Below are positions 46,567 to 55,928 of a DNA stretch of 64,000 bases, piece after piece. How positions within the stretch are numbered: position 1 is the first letter of the stretch; every line of letters starts with the position of its first letter. Made by a program: the position numbers and the translations under genes. A model generated the notes under the pieces. It did not search any database. It saw nothing but the letters and a program-made list of their open reading frames with translations, and was not told where the DNA came from. Location of the stretch: NCBI RefSeq assembly GCF_001298105.1, contig NZ_LGJH01000155.1:81295-145294 (forward strand), given 5' to 3'. The stretch comes from Novosphingobium sp. ST904. GTDB taxonomy: Bacteria; Pseudomonadota; Alphaproteobacteria; Sphingomonadales; Sphingomonadaceae.

Positions 46567-48377
46567 AGTCCCGCGACCTCCAGCATCGAGGAGCCGCCCT
46601 GTTCGGCGCCGCCCGCATTCATGCGGAACATCGCGAAGAGTTCGCGGCCCATGCCTTCGGCAGGCGCGGGCAGCGGGGCGGGCGAGCGACCGGAGAGGTC
46701 CGCCGTGGTGGACAGCGTGCCGTCTTCCGCCGAGAGGCGCACGATATCGCCGTCCTGCAGATAGGCGATCGGGCCGTCGGCCAGCGCTTCCGGGGTGACG
46801 TGGATCGCGGCGGGAACCTTGCCCGAAGCGCCAGACATGCGCCCGTCAGTGACCAGCGCCACCTTGAAGCCGCGATCCTGCAGCACGCCGAGCGGCGGGG
46901 TCAGCTTGTGCAGTTCGGGCATGCCGTTGGCGCGCGGGCCCTGATGGCGCACGACCACCACCACGTCGCGGTCCAACTCGCCCGCCTTGAAGGCGTTGAT
47001 GACGGCTTCCTGCGTCTCGAACACGCGGCACGGCGCCTCGATGGTCCAGCGCTCCTGATCGACCGCGCTGGTCTTGAAGGTGGCGCGGCCCACGTTGCCG
47101 GAAACGAGGCGCATGCCGCCGTCGGGCAGGAAGGGCTTGGCCACCGTGCTCAGCATGGAATCGTCGCCGCTGACGGCAGGCGCGGGCTTCCACTTGAGTT
47201 CGCCATCGTCGAGCGTCGGCTCAGTGGCATAGGCGCGCATGCCGCCGCTGGAGACGGTGAGGATGTCCTCATGGGCCAGCCCTGCATCGAGCAGCTCGCG
47301 CACCACCCAGCCCATGCCGCCGGCGGCGTGGAAGTGGTTCACGTCGCCCGAACCGTTGGGATAGACGCGGGTGATGAGCGGCACCGCGCCTGACAGTTCG
47401 TCGAAGTCCTGCCAGTCGATGTGGATGCCGGCGCAGCGGGCCATGGCGGGCAGGTGGATGGCGTGGTTGGTCGATCCGCCGGTGGCGAGCAGGCCGACGA
47501 TGGCGTTGACGATCGCCTTCTCGTCCACGACGTGGCCCATCGGGCGGAAATCGTCGCCCTTGCGGGTCATCTCGGTCACGCGGTGGACGGCGGCGCGGGT
47601 CACGGCCTGACGCAGCGAGGTGCCGGGCGGCACGAAGGCGGCGCCGGGCATGTGCAGACCCATCATCTCCATCATCATCTGGTTGGAGTTGGCGGTGCCG
47701 TAGAACGTGCAGGTGCCCGCCGAGTGATAGGAGGCGCTTTCGCTGGCCAGCAGTTCCTCACGGCCGACCTTGCCCTCTGCATAGAGCTGGCGGACCTTCT
47801 GCTTCTCCTTGTTGGAGATGCCGCTGGGCATCGGGCCGGAGGGGATGAACACCGCCGGAAGATGGCCGAAGCGCAGCGCGCCCATGACCAGGCCCGGCAC
47901 GATCTTGTCGCAGATGCCCAGGAGGGTCATGCCGTCATACATCGCATGGCTCAGCGAGACGGCGGTGGAGAGGGCGATGGTGTCGCGGCTGAACAGCGAG
48001 AGTTCCATGCCGTCGAAGCCCTGGGTCACGCCGTCGCACATGGCGGGCACGCCGCCTGCGACCTGTGCCGTAGCGCCCACTTCGCGGGCGTAGAGCTTCA
48101 TCTGCTCGGGATAGCGGCCATAGGGCTGATGGGCCGAGAGCATGTCGTTGTAAGCGGTGACGATGCCGACGTTGATCGCCTTGCCGGTGGCGATGGCGGG
48201 CTTGTCTTCGCCGCTGGCCGCAAAACCATGCGCGAGGTTGGAGCACGAAAGGAACGAACGGTCCGAATGACGGCCGGCTTCGCGTTCGATCATGGCGAGA
48301 TAGCGTTCGCGGCTGGGCTTCGACCGCTCGATAATGCGATCAGTCACGCGGGCGACCACCGGGCTGAGATTGCTCAT
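46563..48377 (-). CDS. edd: 6-phosphogluconate dehydratase
   Basis: 604 residues, full length. It dehydrates 6-phosphogluconate to KDPG using a [4Fe-4S] cluster. Seen: the N-terminal CSNLAHGFAA, VPAMCDGVTQGFDGMELSLFSRD, GTCTFYGTANSNQMMMEMMGLH, LLATGGSTNHAIHLPAMAR and the C-terminal TDGRMSGASGKVPAAIHVTPEA. It is preceded by a LacI-type operator candidate at 48471-48504, 222 bases after zwf. Confidence 0.97.
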   Translation of the reverse strand: MSNLSPVVARVTDRIIERSKPSRERYLAMIEREAGRHSDRSFLSCSNLAHGFAASGEDKPAIATGKAINVGIVTAYNDMLSAHQPYGRYPEQMKLYAREVGATAQVAGGVPAMCDGVTQGFDGMELSLFSRDTIALSTAVSLSHAMYDGMTLLGICDKIVPGLVMGALRFGHLPAVFIPSGPMPSGISNKEKQKVRQLYAEGKVGREELLASESASYHSAGTCTFYGTANSNQMMMEMMGLHMPGAAFVPPGTSLRQAVTRAAVHRVTEMTRKGDDFRPMGHVVDEKAIVNAIVGLLATGGSTNHAIHLPAMARCAGIHIDWQDFDELSGAVPLITRVYPNGSGDVNHFHAAGGMGWVVRELLDAGLAHEDILTVSSGGMRAYATEPTLDDGELKWKPAPAVSGDDSMLSTVAKPFLPDGGMRLVSGNVGRATFKTSAVDQERWTIEAPCRVFETQEAVINAFKAGELDRDVVVVVRHQGPRANGMPELHKLTPPLGVLQDRGFKVALVTDGRMSGASGKVPAAIHVTPEALADGPIAYLQDGDIVRLSAEDGTLSTTADLSGRSPAPLPAPAEGMGRELFAMFRMNAGGAEQGGSSMLEVAGL

Positions 48378-48470
48378 GGGGTTACTCCTGCACTTTCCGT
48401 CTGTCTTTTTGTCTCAGCCTCCCGAAGCCGCCGCAACAGGATCTCCCGAGCGAAGGCTTGAAGGCATTTA

Positions 48471-48504
48471 GGTAACCGGTGTCAACATCTATCTTCCACC
48501 GGTT
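48471..48504. promoter_or_regulatory. LacI-type operator candidate upstream of edd
   Basis: GGTAACCGGTGTCA (48471-48484) reads TGACACCGGTTACC on the minus strand, the imperfect palindrome with central CCGG typical of LacI-family sites. A -35-like TTGACA (48485-48480, minus) overlaps it. AACCGGTG (48474-48481) also forms an 8-bp inverted repeat with CACCGGTT (48497-48504), 15 bases apart. A sugar-responsive repressor could thus block edd-glk-eda-ppc. No LacI gene is in the window. Confidence 0.5.
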
Positions 48505-48599
48505 TGCGGGGGAACGGGGGCGCGGGACGACGCGCGCACCCTGGCATATAGGGTGCGCTGCGAGGTCATGCCCGCCCTGGCCTTTTTACTCTGGCCCGG

Positions 48600-50057
48600 T
48601 CACTCATGCCACGTGACGCCGTCGCGCTCGGCGAGGGCGATGGCGGCGGAGGGGCCCCAGCTTCCGGCAGTGTAGGTCTTGGGCTCCTGGGCCTGTTCCT
48701 CCCACTCGGCGCGGATGGCGTCGATCCAGTCCCACTGGGCTTCCACTTCGTCCCGGCGGACGAACAGCGTCTGCTCACCCTCGATCAGGTCCAGCAGCAG
48801 GCGCTCGTAAGCGATGCGGCGCTGCGGGCCGGCGAATGCGTCGGGCATGGTGATGGCGAGCGGGATCGAGCGCAGGCCGAAGCCGTTGCGATCGAGGCCC
48901 GGCACCTTGGCCATGAGCGAAAGCGTGATGTTTTCGCTCGGCTGGATGCCGATGACGAGGCGGTTGGGCACCGTGCGGGCGCCCCTGCCATGGAAGATCG
49001 AGTGCGGCACGTCGCGGAACTGGACGACGATCTCGGTCGTGCGCTTGGGCAGGCGCTTGCCGGTGCGCAGATAGAAGGGCACGCCCTGCCAGCGCCAGTT
49101 GTCGATATGCGCCTTGATCGCGACGAAAGTCTCGGTGTTCGAATCCTTGCCCAGTTCGTCGTCGTAGCCGGGCACGGCCTGGCCGCCGATGGCGCCGGCG
49201 CGGTACTGGCCGGTGACGGTCTCGTTGGCGGCAACCTTGCGCAAGGAGCGCAGGATCTTCACCTTTTCGTCCCGCACGCTGGTGGCGTCATAGCTGACCG
49301 GCGGCTCCATGGCGACGAGCGCGAGCAGCTGGAGCATGTGGTTCTGCACCATGTCCCGCAGCGCGCCCGAATCGTCGTAATAAGCCACGCGCGATTCGAG
49401 GCCCACGGTTTCGGCCACGGTGATCTGCACATGATCGATATGCGCCGCGTTCCACAGCGGTTCGAACATCAGGTTGGCGAAGCGCAGCGCCAGCAGGTTC
49501 TGGACGGTTTCCTTGCCCAGATAGTGGTCGATGCGGAAGATGCGGTCTTCCGGGAAGGCGCGGGCCACGGCGTCGTTGATGACCTTGCTGGAGGCAAGAT
49601 CGATGCCGAGCGGCTTTTCCAGCCCGATGCGCACATTGTCCCCGGCAAGGCCGCTGGCCTGCAGGCCGCGAATGGTCGGCTCGAACAGGCTGGGCGCGGT
49701 GGACAGGAAGATCGAGAGACCGTCCTGCGGCTGTCCGACCTTGGCTGCCAGCGCATTGAAGCCTTCCATCTGGTTGGCGTCGAGCGTCTGGTACGACAGG
49801 CGGTTGAGGAACCGCGCCATGCCGCCGCGCCGGTCGGCGGGCAGGAACTGTTCGAGCGAGGCCCGCGCGAAATTGCGGAACTCGGCGTCGTCATGGTCGG
49901 AACGGGCCGTGCCGATGATCTCGACCTTGGGGTCGAGCAGGCCTTCGGCATCGAGGGCGCAGAGCGAGGGAAGGAGCATGCGGCGCGAAAGGTCGCCGGT
50001 GGCGCCGAACAGGAGCAGACGATCTGACGTGAATGGGGCCGATATGGAATTGGTCAC
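48600..50057 (-). CDS. zwf: Glucose-6-phosphate dehydrogenase
   Basis: 485 residues. It oxidises glucose 6-phosphate to 6-phosphogluconolactone with NAD(P). The nucleotide motif is LLFGATGDLSRRML, the active-site signature is RIDHYLGKETVQNLLALRFAN (His and Lys), and EKPLG lies ahead of it. It is the first gene of the Entner-Doudoroff block. No pgl (lactonase) gene follows; it must lie elsewhere. Confidence 0.97.
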   Translation of the reverse strand: MTNSISAPFTSDRLLLFGATGDLSRRMLLPSLCALDAEGLLDPKVEIIGTARSDHDDAEFRNFARASLEQFLPADRRGGMARFLNRLSYQTLDANQMEGFNALAAKVGQPQDGLSIFLSTAPSLFEPTIRGLQASGLAGDNVRIGLEKPLGIDLASSKVINDAVARAFPEDRIFRIDHYLGKETVQNLLALRFANLMFEPLWNAAHIDHVQITVAETVGLESRVAYYDDSGALRDMVQNHMLQLLALVAMEPPVSYDATSVRDEKVKILRSLRKVAANETVTGQYRAGAIGGQAVPGYDDELGKDSNTETFVAIKAHIDNWRWQGVPFYLRTGKRLPKRTTEIVVQFRDVPHSIFHGRGARTVPNRLVIGIQPSENITLSLMAKVPGLDRNGFGLRSIPLAITMPDAFAGPQRRIAYERLLLDLIEGEQTLFVRRDEVEAQWDWIDAIRAEWEEQAQEPKTYTAGSWGPSAAIALAERDGVTWHE

Positions 50058-50481
50058 TGGGCGCAGTCCACCTTCTGGGGGTTATCCACCTATATGGTCA
50101 TTTTCCGCCGGGGATCGACGGGCTCCTCCTCCAACAATCCAGTCATATGCAACACGAGGAGAAAGGGTCGGCCATGGGATAGAGTCGATCCTGGAAGTGG
50201 CAGGATGTCACGATCGGGGTATCAGGCAGGACGTCTGGTCTTCGCGGTTGCAGCATAACATGGACTGCGTGCGAAGTGCTAGGCGAGAGCGCGGCAAACC
50301 TCAACCACGTTTGCACGGATTGAACGCAACAAGTGCCCGTATACGTATTTAGCACCGGCTCGCGGCAGGATTTTCCGCAAGTTCGTTGCCCGGGCGTCTT
50401 TGTCCTGTCGTCCGGCGCGGGCATGGAGAAAGATCGGCGCCGATCGGAACGGCGCGCAGAAGGACGGAAGGCGAATAGATC
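50058..50481. other. Divergent zwf-phoR intergenic region
   Basis: 424 bases with no gene that I can support. It is less GC-rich than its flanks. A GTATACGTAT palindrome-like stretch at about 50338-50348 and a lone GTCAC at 50208-50212 were noted, but no Pho-box pair and no GGAAC-N16/17-CGTT. Confidence 0.5.
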
Positions 50482-51480
50482 ATGGCCGGTGAGGGCGTAC
50501 ACCTCCTCGAACACCTCCAGACACCCGCGATGATGGTTTCACGGGGCCAGGTCCGTTTCGCCAACAGCGCCGCGCGTGCCCTGCTGGGCGCGCATATCGT
50601 GGGGCAGGACGTCCGCATCGCCATCCGCGAGCCGCGCGCCGTGGCGGCGATCCTCAGCGATGAGGGCGGCACCGCCCGCGTCAGCGGGCTGTCCACCGGC
50701 GGCAGCGTCTGGGAAGTCGATTGCCGGGTGGTCTCGGCGACGGACCGGCTGGTCAGCCTCTACGATCTTTCCGAACGGGTCAGCGTGGCCAAGTCCCATG
50801 CCGATTTCGTCGCCAATGCCAGCCACGAACTGCGCACGCCGCTGGCCAACGTGCTGGGCTACGTCGAAACCCTGCACAACCCCAAGGCGGGCGGCGACGA
50901 AGGCGTGCGCAAGCGCTTCCTCGACACGATTCGCCACGAGGCCCAGCGCATGGAAGCGCTGATCTCGGACCTCATGTCGCTTTCGCGGATCGAGGCGGTG
51001 AAGCACGAGGTGCCCTCCGAGCGGGTGGAGATGGTGTCGCTCGCCAACGAGATCGCCGGTGAGGCGCGCGGCGACGCGCAGATCGCGGTGCAGTCCAACT
51101 GCGAGCAGGCGGTGGTCGCCGGCGATCGCGGCCAGCTTGCGCAGGTCCTGCGCAATCTCATCGACAATTCGCTGAAGTACGGCAAATCGGGCGGGCCGGT
51201 GGACGTGAGCCTGGAGGCGACCGCGACCGGCTGGGTGCTGGTGACCGTGCGCGATCACGGCGAGGGTATCGCGCCGGAGCATCTTCCCCGCGTGACCGAG
51301 CGCTTCTACCGCGCCGACACCAGCCGCAGCCGCGCCGTGGGCGGCACCGGGCTGGGCCTGTCGATCGTCAAGCACATCGTCGAGCGCCACCGGGGCCGCT
51401 TCGATATCGACAGCCGTCCGGGGCAGGGGACTACCGCCTCGCTGATGTTGCCGCTGCGCAAGGAAGCGGCGGCGGGTTAG
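50482..51480 (+). CDS. phoR: Phosphate-responsive sensor histidine kinase
   Basis: 332 residues. A PAS-like N-terminus (PAMMVSRGQVRFANSAARALLG) is followed by HisKA with the phospho-His in FVANASHELRTPLANVLGYVE. HATPase_c then shows VLRNLIDNSLKYGKSG, RDHGEGIAPEH, ERFYRADTSRSR and GGTGLGLSIVKHIVE. There is no membrane helix at the N-terminus, unlike E. coli PhoR. It heads the Pho region but is separated from phoB by the porin and pst genes. The PhoR assignment rests on context and kinase type. Confidence 0.85.
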   Translation: MAGEGVHLLEHLQTPAMMVSRGQVRFANSAARALLGAHIVGQDVRIAIREPRAVAAILSDEGGTARVSGLSTGGSVWEVDCRVVSATDRLVSLYDLSERVSVAKSHADFVANASHELRTPLANVLGYVETLHNPKAGGDEGVRKRFLDTIRHEAQRMEALISDLMSLSRIEAVKHEVPSERVEMVSLANEIAGEARGDAQIAVQSNCEQAVVAGDRGQLAQVLRNLIDNSLKYGKSGGPVDVSLEATATGWVLVTVRDHGEGIAPEHLPRVTERFYRADTSRSRAVGGTGLGLSIVKHIVERHRGRFDIDSRPGQGTTASLMLPLRKEAAAG

Positions 51481-51527
51481 GTATACAACCTGGGCGGCGG
51501 GCCTGCCTCCCGGCAGGCTGTTCGCCC

Positions 51528-52979
51528 TCAGAAATCCAGTTCGAACCGGGTGCCGATGACCTGCGCGTCGTAGTCGGTCTTGCCGGAGGGCAGGGCCTTG
51601 GCGCCGGTATAGTCCATCAGCGCATAGTTCACGTTGAAGCGCAGGTTCTGGATCGGCTCCCACACCAGCGCGGCGATGTAGCCGTTCTGGGTGCCGCCGC
51701 GAATGTCACGGTCGTTGAGGTCGAGCCAGTCGTAGCGCAGCGTGAACAGGACCGAGCCGATGCCGCCTTCGCCCACCGGGTGGGCAGGCTTCTCGACGCG
51801 GAAGATGCCTTCCTTGTAGCCGCGATGATCGCCCTTGGTCAGGAACAGGCCGGTCTCGGCATAGGCGCCCTGGAAGGTGACGGTGGAGGCGTCGACGCGG
51901 TTGGCGGTGAGCGCGTGATATTCGGCGGCGGCGTGCCAGCGGCCGCGAATGGCGGCGAATTCCACGCCGTAGTGATCCTCCTCCGAGACGTTCATCGCCG
52001 GGGTGCCGATCAGGCGCGTGTTGGTCGAATGGACGAAGGGGCGCTGGCGGTAGCGGGTGTCGCTTTCGGCAAGGCGGCCGAGGCGGCGCCAGTGGGCCGA
52101 GCCGCCGAAGTGCAGCTGGAGATCGCCGATCTTCGGCGCGAAGACGAGGCGGCCGTCGAGGCCGTAGCTGTTGTTCTCGTCGCCGCCGTTCTCGCCGTCG
52201 CTGTCGTTGGCGAGCGCGGAAATGTCGTCGGTGAACACGCCCGCCTGCGCCAGCCACGGCCCCTTGCCGTACTGGAAGGCGAGACCGAGGCGGCGTTCGA
52301 AGTTGAAGGCGTCGGTGAAGGCGGCGCGCTCCATCACGCTGCCGGAGGTGTCGCCGGTGAGTTCGTCCAGCGACTGGAAGGAGTTCTGGTTGCCGAGCCG
52401 GATCTGCCACGGGCCGGTGTGATAGCCCACATAGGTATCCACCAGATCGACCGCGTTGTCGGACAGTTCCAGTTCCAGCTTGTAGTCGAAACCGGCGCCC
52501 AGCGCGCCTTCGGCGCCGAGTCGGATGCGGCGCATCTCGTTGTTGAAGCCAAGACCCTTGTCGTCGAGGCTGCCGGGCGCGCTGACATAGTTGGCGTCGG
52601 CCTGGATGCGGCCCTTGACCTTGAATGCGCGGTCGCCCTGCGCGAACTGCGGGCTGCCCTTCCAGTCGATGCTGGTGGCGTCCTTGTCGCCGGCGCGGGG
52701 GGCGGGAGCGGCGGTGCCGGCGGCAATGGCAGGCGTGCCGGCCGGCGCGGCGCTCTGGGCGGTGCCCTGTGCCGCGGCTGCGGCGGGGGAGGCTTGTGCC
52801 GCGGCTGCGGCGGGGGAGGCCGCGTTGAGCCGCGCTTCCATCGCCTCCATCTGGGCCTTCATCGTGCGGATCTGCGCGCGGAGAACTTCCGCTTCCTCAG
52901 CCGAGATCGCCTGCGCATGGGCGCCGGGGGCGGACAGAACGATGGCGACGGCGGTCGCGCAGGCCATGACGAGGCGCAT
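51528..52979 (-). CDS. Phosphate-selective porin (OprP/OprO family)
   Basis: 483 residues from ATG 52979 (GGAGA 9 bases upstream). A signal peptide (MACATAVAIVLSAPGAHA) is followed by a trimerising coiled coil (EEAEVLRAQIRTMKAQMEAMEARL), an Ala/Pro-rich linker with a duplicated 9-residue unit, and a 16-strand beta-barrel from about residue 100. The ending is FELDF, with the C-terminal Phe expected for BAM recognition. It should take up phosphate or polyphosphate across the outer membrane. A Pho box lies upstream. Confidence 0.9.
   Translation of the reverse strand: MRLVMACATAVAIVLSAPGAHAQAISAEEAEVLRAQIRTMKAQMEAMEARLNAASPAAAAAQASPAAAAAQGTAQSAAPAGTPAIAAGTAAPAPRAGDKDATSIDWKGSPQFAQGDRAFKVKGRIQADANYVSAPGSLDDKGLGFNNEMRRIRLGAEGALGAGFDYKLELELSDNAVDLVDTYVGYHTGPWQIRLGNQNSFQSLDELTGDTSGSVMERAAFTDAFNFERRLGLAFQYGKGPWLAQAGVFTDDISALANDSDGENGGDENNSYGLDGRLVFAPKIGDLQLHFGGSAHWRRLGRLAESDTRYRQRPFVHSTNTRLIGTPAMNVSEEDHYGVEFAAIRGRWHAAAEYHALTANRVDASTVTFQGAYAETGLFLTKGDHRGYKEGIFRVEKPAHPVGEGGIGSVLFTLRYDWLDLNDRDIRGGTQNGYIAALVWEPIQNLRFNVNYALMDYTGAKALPSGKTDYDAQVIGTRFELDF
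52768..52820. repeat. 27-bp tandem duplication in the porin linker
   Basis: Two copies of a GC-rich 27-base unit (52768-52794 and 52795-52820) encode a repeated ASPAAAAAQ in the linker between coiled coil and barrel. It is in frame, so linker length can vary by slippage. Confidence 0.8.
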
Positions 52980-53044
52980 ATCAGGCATTCTCCAGAGCGC
53001 TGCACCGATGTGCTGGGCGCGACGAGGCCGACTATTGCCGTTCA

Positions 53045-53062
53045 GTGACAGTTTGATGACGA
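53045..53062 (-). promoter_or_regulatory. Pho box of the phosphate porin
   Basis: On the minus strand: TCGTCAT (53062-53056), CAAA, CTGTCAC (53051-53045), spaced 11 bases apart as PhoB requires. Further ATGACGA units on the plus strand at 53077 and 53086 are off phase. It is 66 bases ahead of the porin start. Confidence 0.55.
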
Positions 53063-53396
53063 TTGTGACTGCGAATATGACGAATATGACGATCGGCGCG
53101 GGGGGCTTCGTTCGGGTATCCGCGCCCGATCCGGGATTCGGCCGGAGTCGCACCGGCGACATGATCGAGTTTCTCATCGACACGGGCGGGAAACAATCCC
53201 GACACGTCGCGCAGGAGAGGCGCCGGGCCGCAGCGCGACTCCGGGACCGGCGGCTGAACGGCCGGGCGCCTCCCTGCGCGACGTCTCACGATTGTCATCC
53301 TGCTGACCCGGCCGAGGCCCAGAACAGGTTCGCGGCGCCTGGCCGGGTGGCGGTTCGAAGCGCTGGAACCCCAGCATTTGCGTGACTTGCCGAGTT

Positions 53397-53425
53397 ATGT
53401 CACTTCATTGTCATGGAAGTGTCAT
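53397..53425 (+). promoter_or_regulatory. Three-unit Pho box of the pst operon
   Basis: ATGTCAC (53397-53403), TTCA, TTGTCAT (53408-53414), GGAA, GTGTCAT (53419-53425): exact 11-base phasing and close to CTGTCAT. It lies 48 bases before the pstS start. Confidence 0.8.
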
Positions 53426-53473
53426 GCTATCCCAATAGGGGCGTCGCAGAAGAAATCCCAAGGGGTCAAATCC

Positions 53474-54517
53474 ATGCGTCCGACCAAGACAATCATTGTT
53501 GCCGCCGTTTCCGTGCTGGCCCTGAGCGCCTGTGGCGGTTCGGGCGGCTCCACCGCGGGTTCGCGCAATTTCGTGCGAGCCGTGGGCTCCTCCACCGTGG
53601 CGCCTTTCGCCAACGTCATTGCCGAACAGTATGCGAAGACCGGCGCGCAGTCCCCGGTGGTCGAATCGACCGGCACCGGCGCCGGCATGAAGCTGTTCTG
53701 CGCGGGCGTCGGCGCCCAGCACCCCGACGTCGAGGATGCCTCGCGCCGCATCAAGAAGTCGGAATTCGAGGAATGCCGCAAGAACGGCGTGACCGAGATC
53801 GTCGAGATCCAGGTCGGCCTTGACGGCATCGCCTTCGCCGAGGGCAAGAACGGCCCCGGCATGAAGCTGACCCCGACCGACGTCTACAAGGCGCTGGCCG
53901 CCAATCCCTATGGCAAGCCGAACACCGCCAGGACCTGGAAGGACGTGAACCCGTCGCTGCCGAACGAGCCGATCCTGGTCTATGGCCCGCCTTCGACTTC
54001 GGGCACGCGCGATGCTCTCAAGGAACTGATCCTCGAAGCAGGCTGCAAGACCGATGCCGTGACCGCCGCGCTCAAGGAAACCGCCAAGGACAAGTACGAG
54101 GCGATCTGCCACGACATCCGCGAGGACGGCCCTTATGTTGACGCCGGCGAGAACGACAACCTGATCGTCCAGAAGATCTCGCAGAACCCCAAGGCGATCG
54201 GCATCTTCGGCTTCTCGTTCCTCGAGGAAAACACCGGCACCATCAAGGGCATCACCATGTCCGGGATCGAGCCGACCTACGCCACCATTTCCGACTTCAC
54301 CTATCCCGGCGCCCGCCCGCTCTACATCTACGTGAAGAAGCAGCACCTCGGCCCGATCAAGGACCTCCTGGGCTACGTGGCCGAATGGGCCAAGTCGTGG
54401 GGCCCCGACGGTTCGCTCAAGGCCAAGGGCATGGTGATCGCGCCTGAGGACGTGCGCCGCAAGAGCGCCGAGATCGCCGCCAAGATGACCGTGCTCGACC
54501 CGGCCGAACTGAAGTAA
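53474..54517 (+). CDS. pstS: Phosphate ABC transporter, periplasmic binding protein
   Basis: 347 residues from ATG 53474. A lipoprotein signal is visible (IIVAAVSVLALSAC, lipobox LSAC). The phosphate-binding fold shows RAVGSSTVAPFANVI, ESTGTGAGMKLFCAGVG, EIVEIQVGLDGIAFA and PILVYGPPSTSGTRDALKEL. It delivers phosphate to PstC/PstA. It is first in pstSCAB-phoU-phoB, driven by the Pho box upstream. The Cys pair around residue 192 (EAGCKTD, EAICHDI) may form a disulfide. Confidence 0.95.
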   Translation: MRPTKTIIVAAVSVLALSACGGSGGSTAGSRNFVRAVGSSTVAPFANVIAEQYAKTGAQSPVVESTGTGAGMKLFCAGVGAQHPDVEDASRRIKKSEFEECRKNGVTEIVEIQVGLDGIAFAEGKNGPGMKLTPTDVYKALAANPYGKPNTARTWKDVNPSLPNEPILVYGPPSTSGTRDALKELILEAGCKTDAVTAALKETAKDKYEAICHDIREDGPYVDAGENDNLIVQKISQNPKAIGIFGFSFLEENTGTIKGITMSGIEPTYATISDFTYPGARPLYIYVKKQHLGPIKDLLGYVAEWAKSWGPDGSLKAKGMVIAPEDVRRKSAEIAAKMTVLDPAELK

Positions 54518-54554
54518 TCACCTTGGACGACTGGGACGCGAAGGGCGGCCATTC

Positions 54555-55928
54555 ATGATTCTCACCGGAGTTCTCCTGGCCGTCCTCGGCCTCGGTCTCG
54601 TCGGCTGGTTTGCCGCAACGGGCCGGGCCCGGCTGCTCCATACCGGCCGGGGCTCGATGCATTCGATGCCCGGCTATCACGCATGGCACGTCGCCCTGTG
54701 GATCGTCATCCCGGCGCTGGTCGCCTGGGGGGCGTGGCAGGCGATCATGCCTGGCCTCGTGGACGGGGCGGTCATGGCCGACCCCGCCGCGCAGCAGCTT
54801 CCCGCCGATGCGATGAGCCGCGCGGCGATCCTTGCCGAAGCGAAGACCATTGCCGACAATCCCGATGCGGTGGCGTTCAATCCGCTGTCCAACAGCCTGT
54901 CCGTCCCGGTCCGCGAGGCGCATGGCCGCTTCGGGCTGATCGGCGGGCTGGTGGTGGCGATCGTCGCGCTGGCCGGCGGCGGCTGGGCCTTCACCCGCAT
55001 CCGGGCCGGCTATCCCGCGCGCACCCGCGTGGAACGCGGCGTGTTGGGACTGCTGCTGATCGCCTCGCTGATGGCGGTGCTGACCACGTTCGGCATCGTC
55101 GCCTCGCTGGTGTTCGAGGCCGGGATGTTCTTCAAGGACGTTTCGCCGATCGCGTTCCTCACCGGCACGCACTGGTCGCCCGGCAATGCACGGCCGGACA
55201 ACCTGGCCGACAGCTTCGGCGCGGTGCCGCTGTTCTGGGGCACGATCTACATCGGCGCGATCATCGCCATGATCGTGGCCATCCCATTGGGCCTGATGAG
55301 CGCGGTCTACCTCACGCAATATGCCTCGGGCACGATCCGCAAGTGGCTGAAGCCCATGCTGGAGATCCTCGCGGGCATTCCCACGGTGGTCTACGGCTAC
55401 TTCGCCGCGCTGACGGTGGCGCCGATCTTCCGCGACTTTGCAGGTTCGCTGGGCATGTCCAACCCGTCTACCGAGAGCGCGCTGGCTGCCGGCGTCGTCA
55501 TGGGCGTGATGATCATTCCCTTCGTCTCCTCGATGGCGGACGATGCTCTGGCTGCCGTGCCCCGCGCGATGAGCGACGGTTCGCTGGCGCTGGGCGCCAC
55601 CAAGTCGGAAACGATCAAGAAAGTGCTGCTGCCTGCCGCGCTGCCCGGCATCGTCGCCGGCGTGATGCTGGCGATCAGCCGCGCCATCGGCGAGACCATG
55701 ATCGTCGTCATGGCCGCGGGCGCTGCCGCGAACCTTTCGGCCAATCCCTTCGCCTCGATGACCACGGTCACCTACCAGATCGTGCAGATGCTGACCGGCG
55801 ACCAGGAATTCAACAGCCCCAAGACCCTGTCCGCCTTCGCGCTGGGCCTGGTGCTGTTCATCGTCACGCTCATCCTCAACATCATCGCGCTGCGCGTGGT
55901 GAAGCGCTTCCGGGAAGCTTATGAGTAA
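54555..55928 (+). CDS. pstC: Phosphate ABC transporter permease
   Basis: 457 residues, longer than the E. coli protein by about 140. The extra N-terminus holds two hydrophobic segments and a periplasmic stretch (to about 165). The permease core follows: LFWGTIYIGAIIAMIVAIPLG, EILAGIPTVVYGYFAALTVAP, and the ABC-coupling loop ALGATKSETIKKVLLPAALPGI. It overlaps pstA by 8 bases. This extended form is common in alphaproteobacteria. Confidence 0.93.
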   Translation: MILTGVLLAVLGLGLVGWFAATGRARLLHTGRGSMHSMPGYHAWHVALWIVIPALVAWGAWQAIMPGLVDGAVMADPAAQQLPADAMSRAAILAEAKTIADNPDAVAFNPLSNSLSVPVREAHGRFGLIGGLVVAIVALAGGGWAFTRIRAGYPARTRVERGVLGLLLIASLMAVLTTFGIVASLVFEAGMFFKDVSPIAFLTGTHWSPGNARPDNLADSFGAVPLFWGTIYIGAIIAMIVAIPLGLMSAVYLTQYASGTIRKWLKPMLEILAGIPTVVYGYFAALTVAPIFRDFAGSLGMSNPSTESALAAGVVMGVMIIPFVSSMADDALAAVPRAMSDGSLALGATKSETIKKVLLPAALPGIVAGVMLAISRAIGETMIVVMAAGAAANLSANPFASMTTVTYQIVQMLTGDQEFNSPKTLSAFALGLVLFIVTLILNIIALRVVKRFREAYE

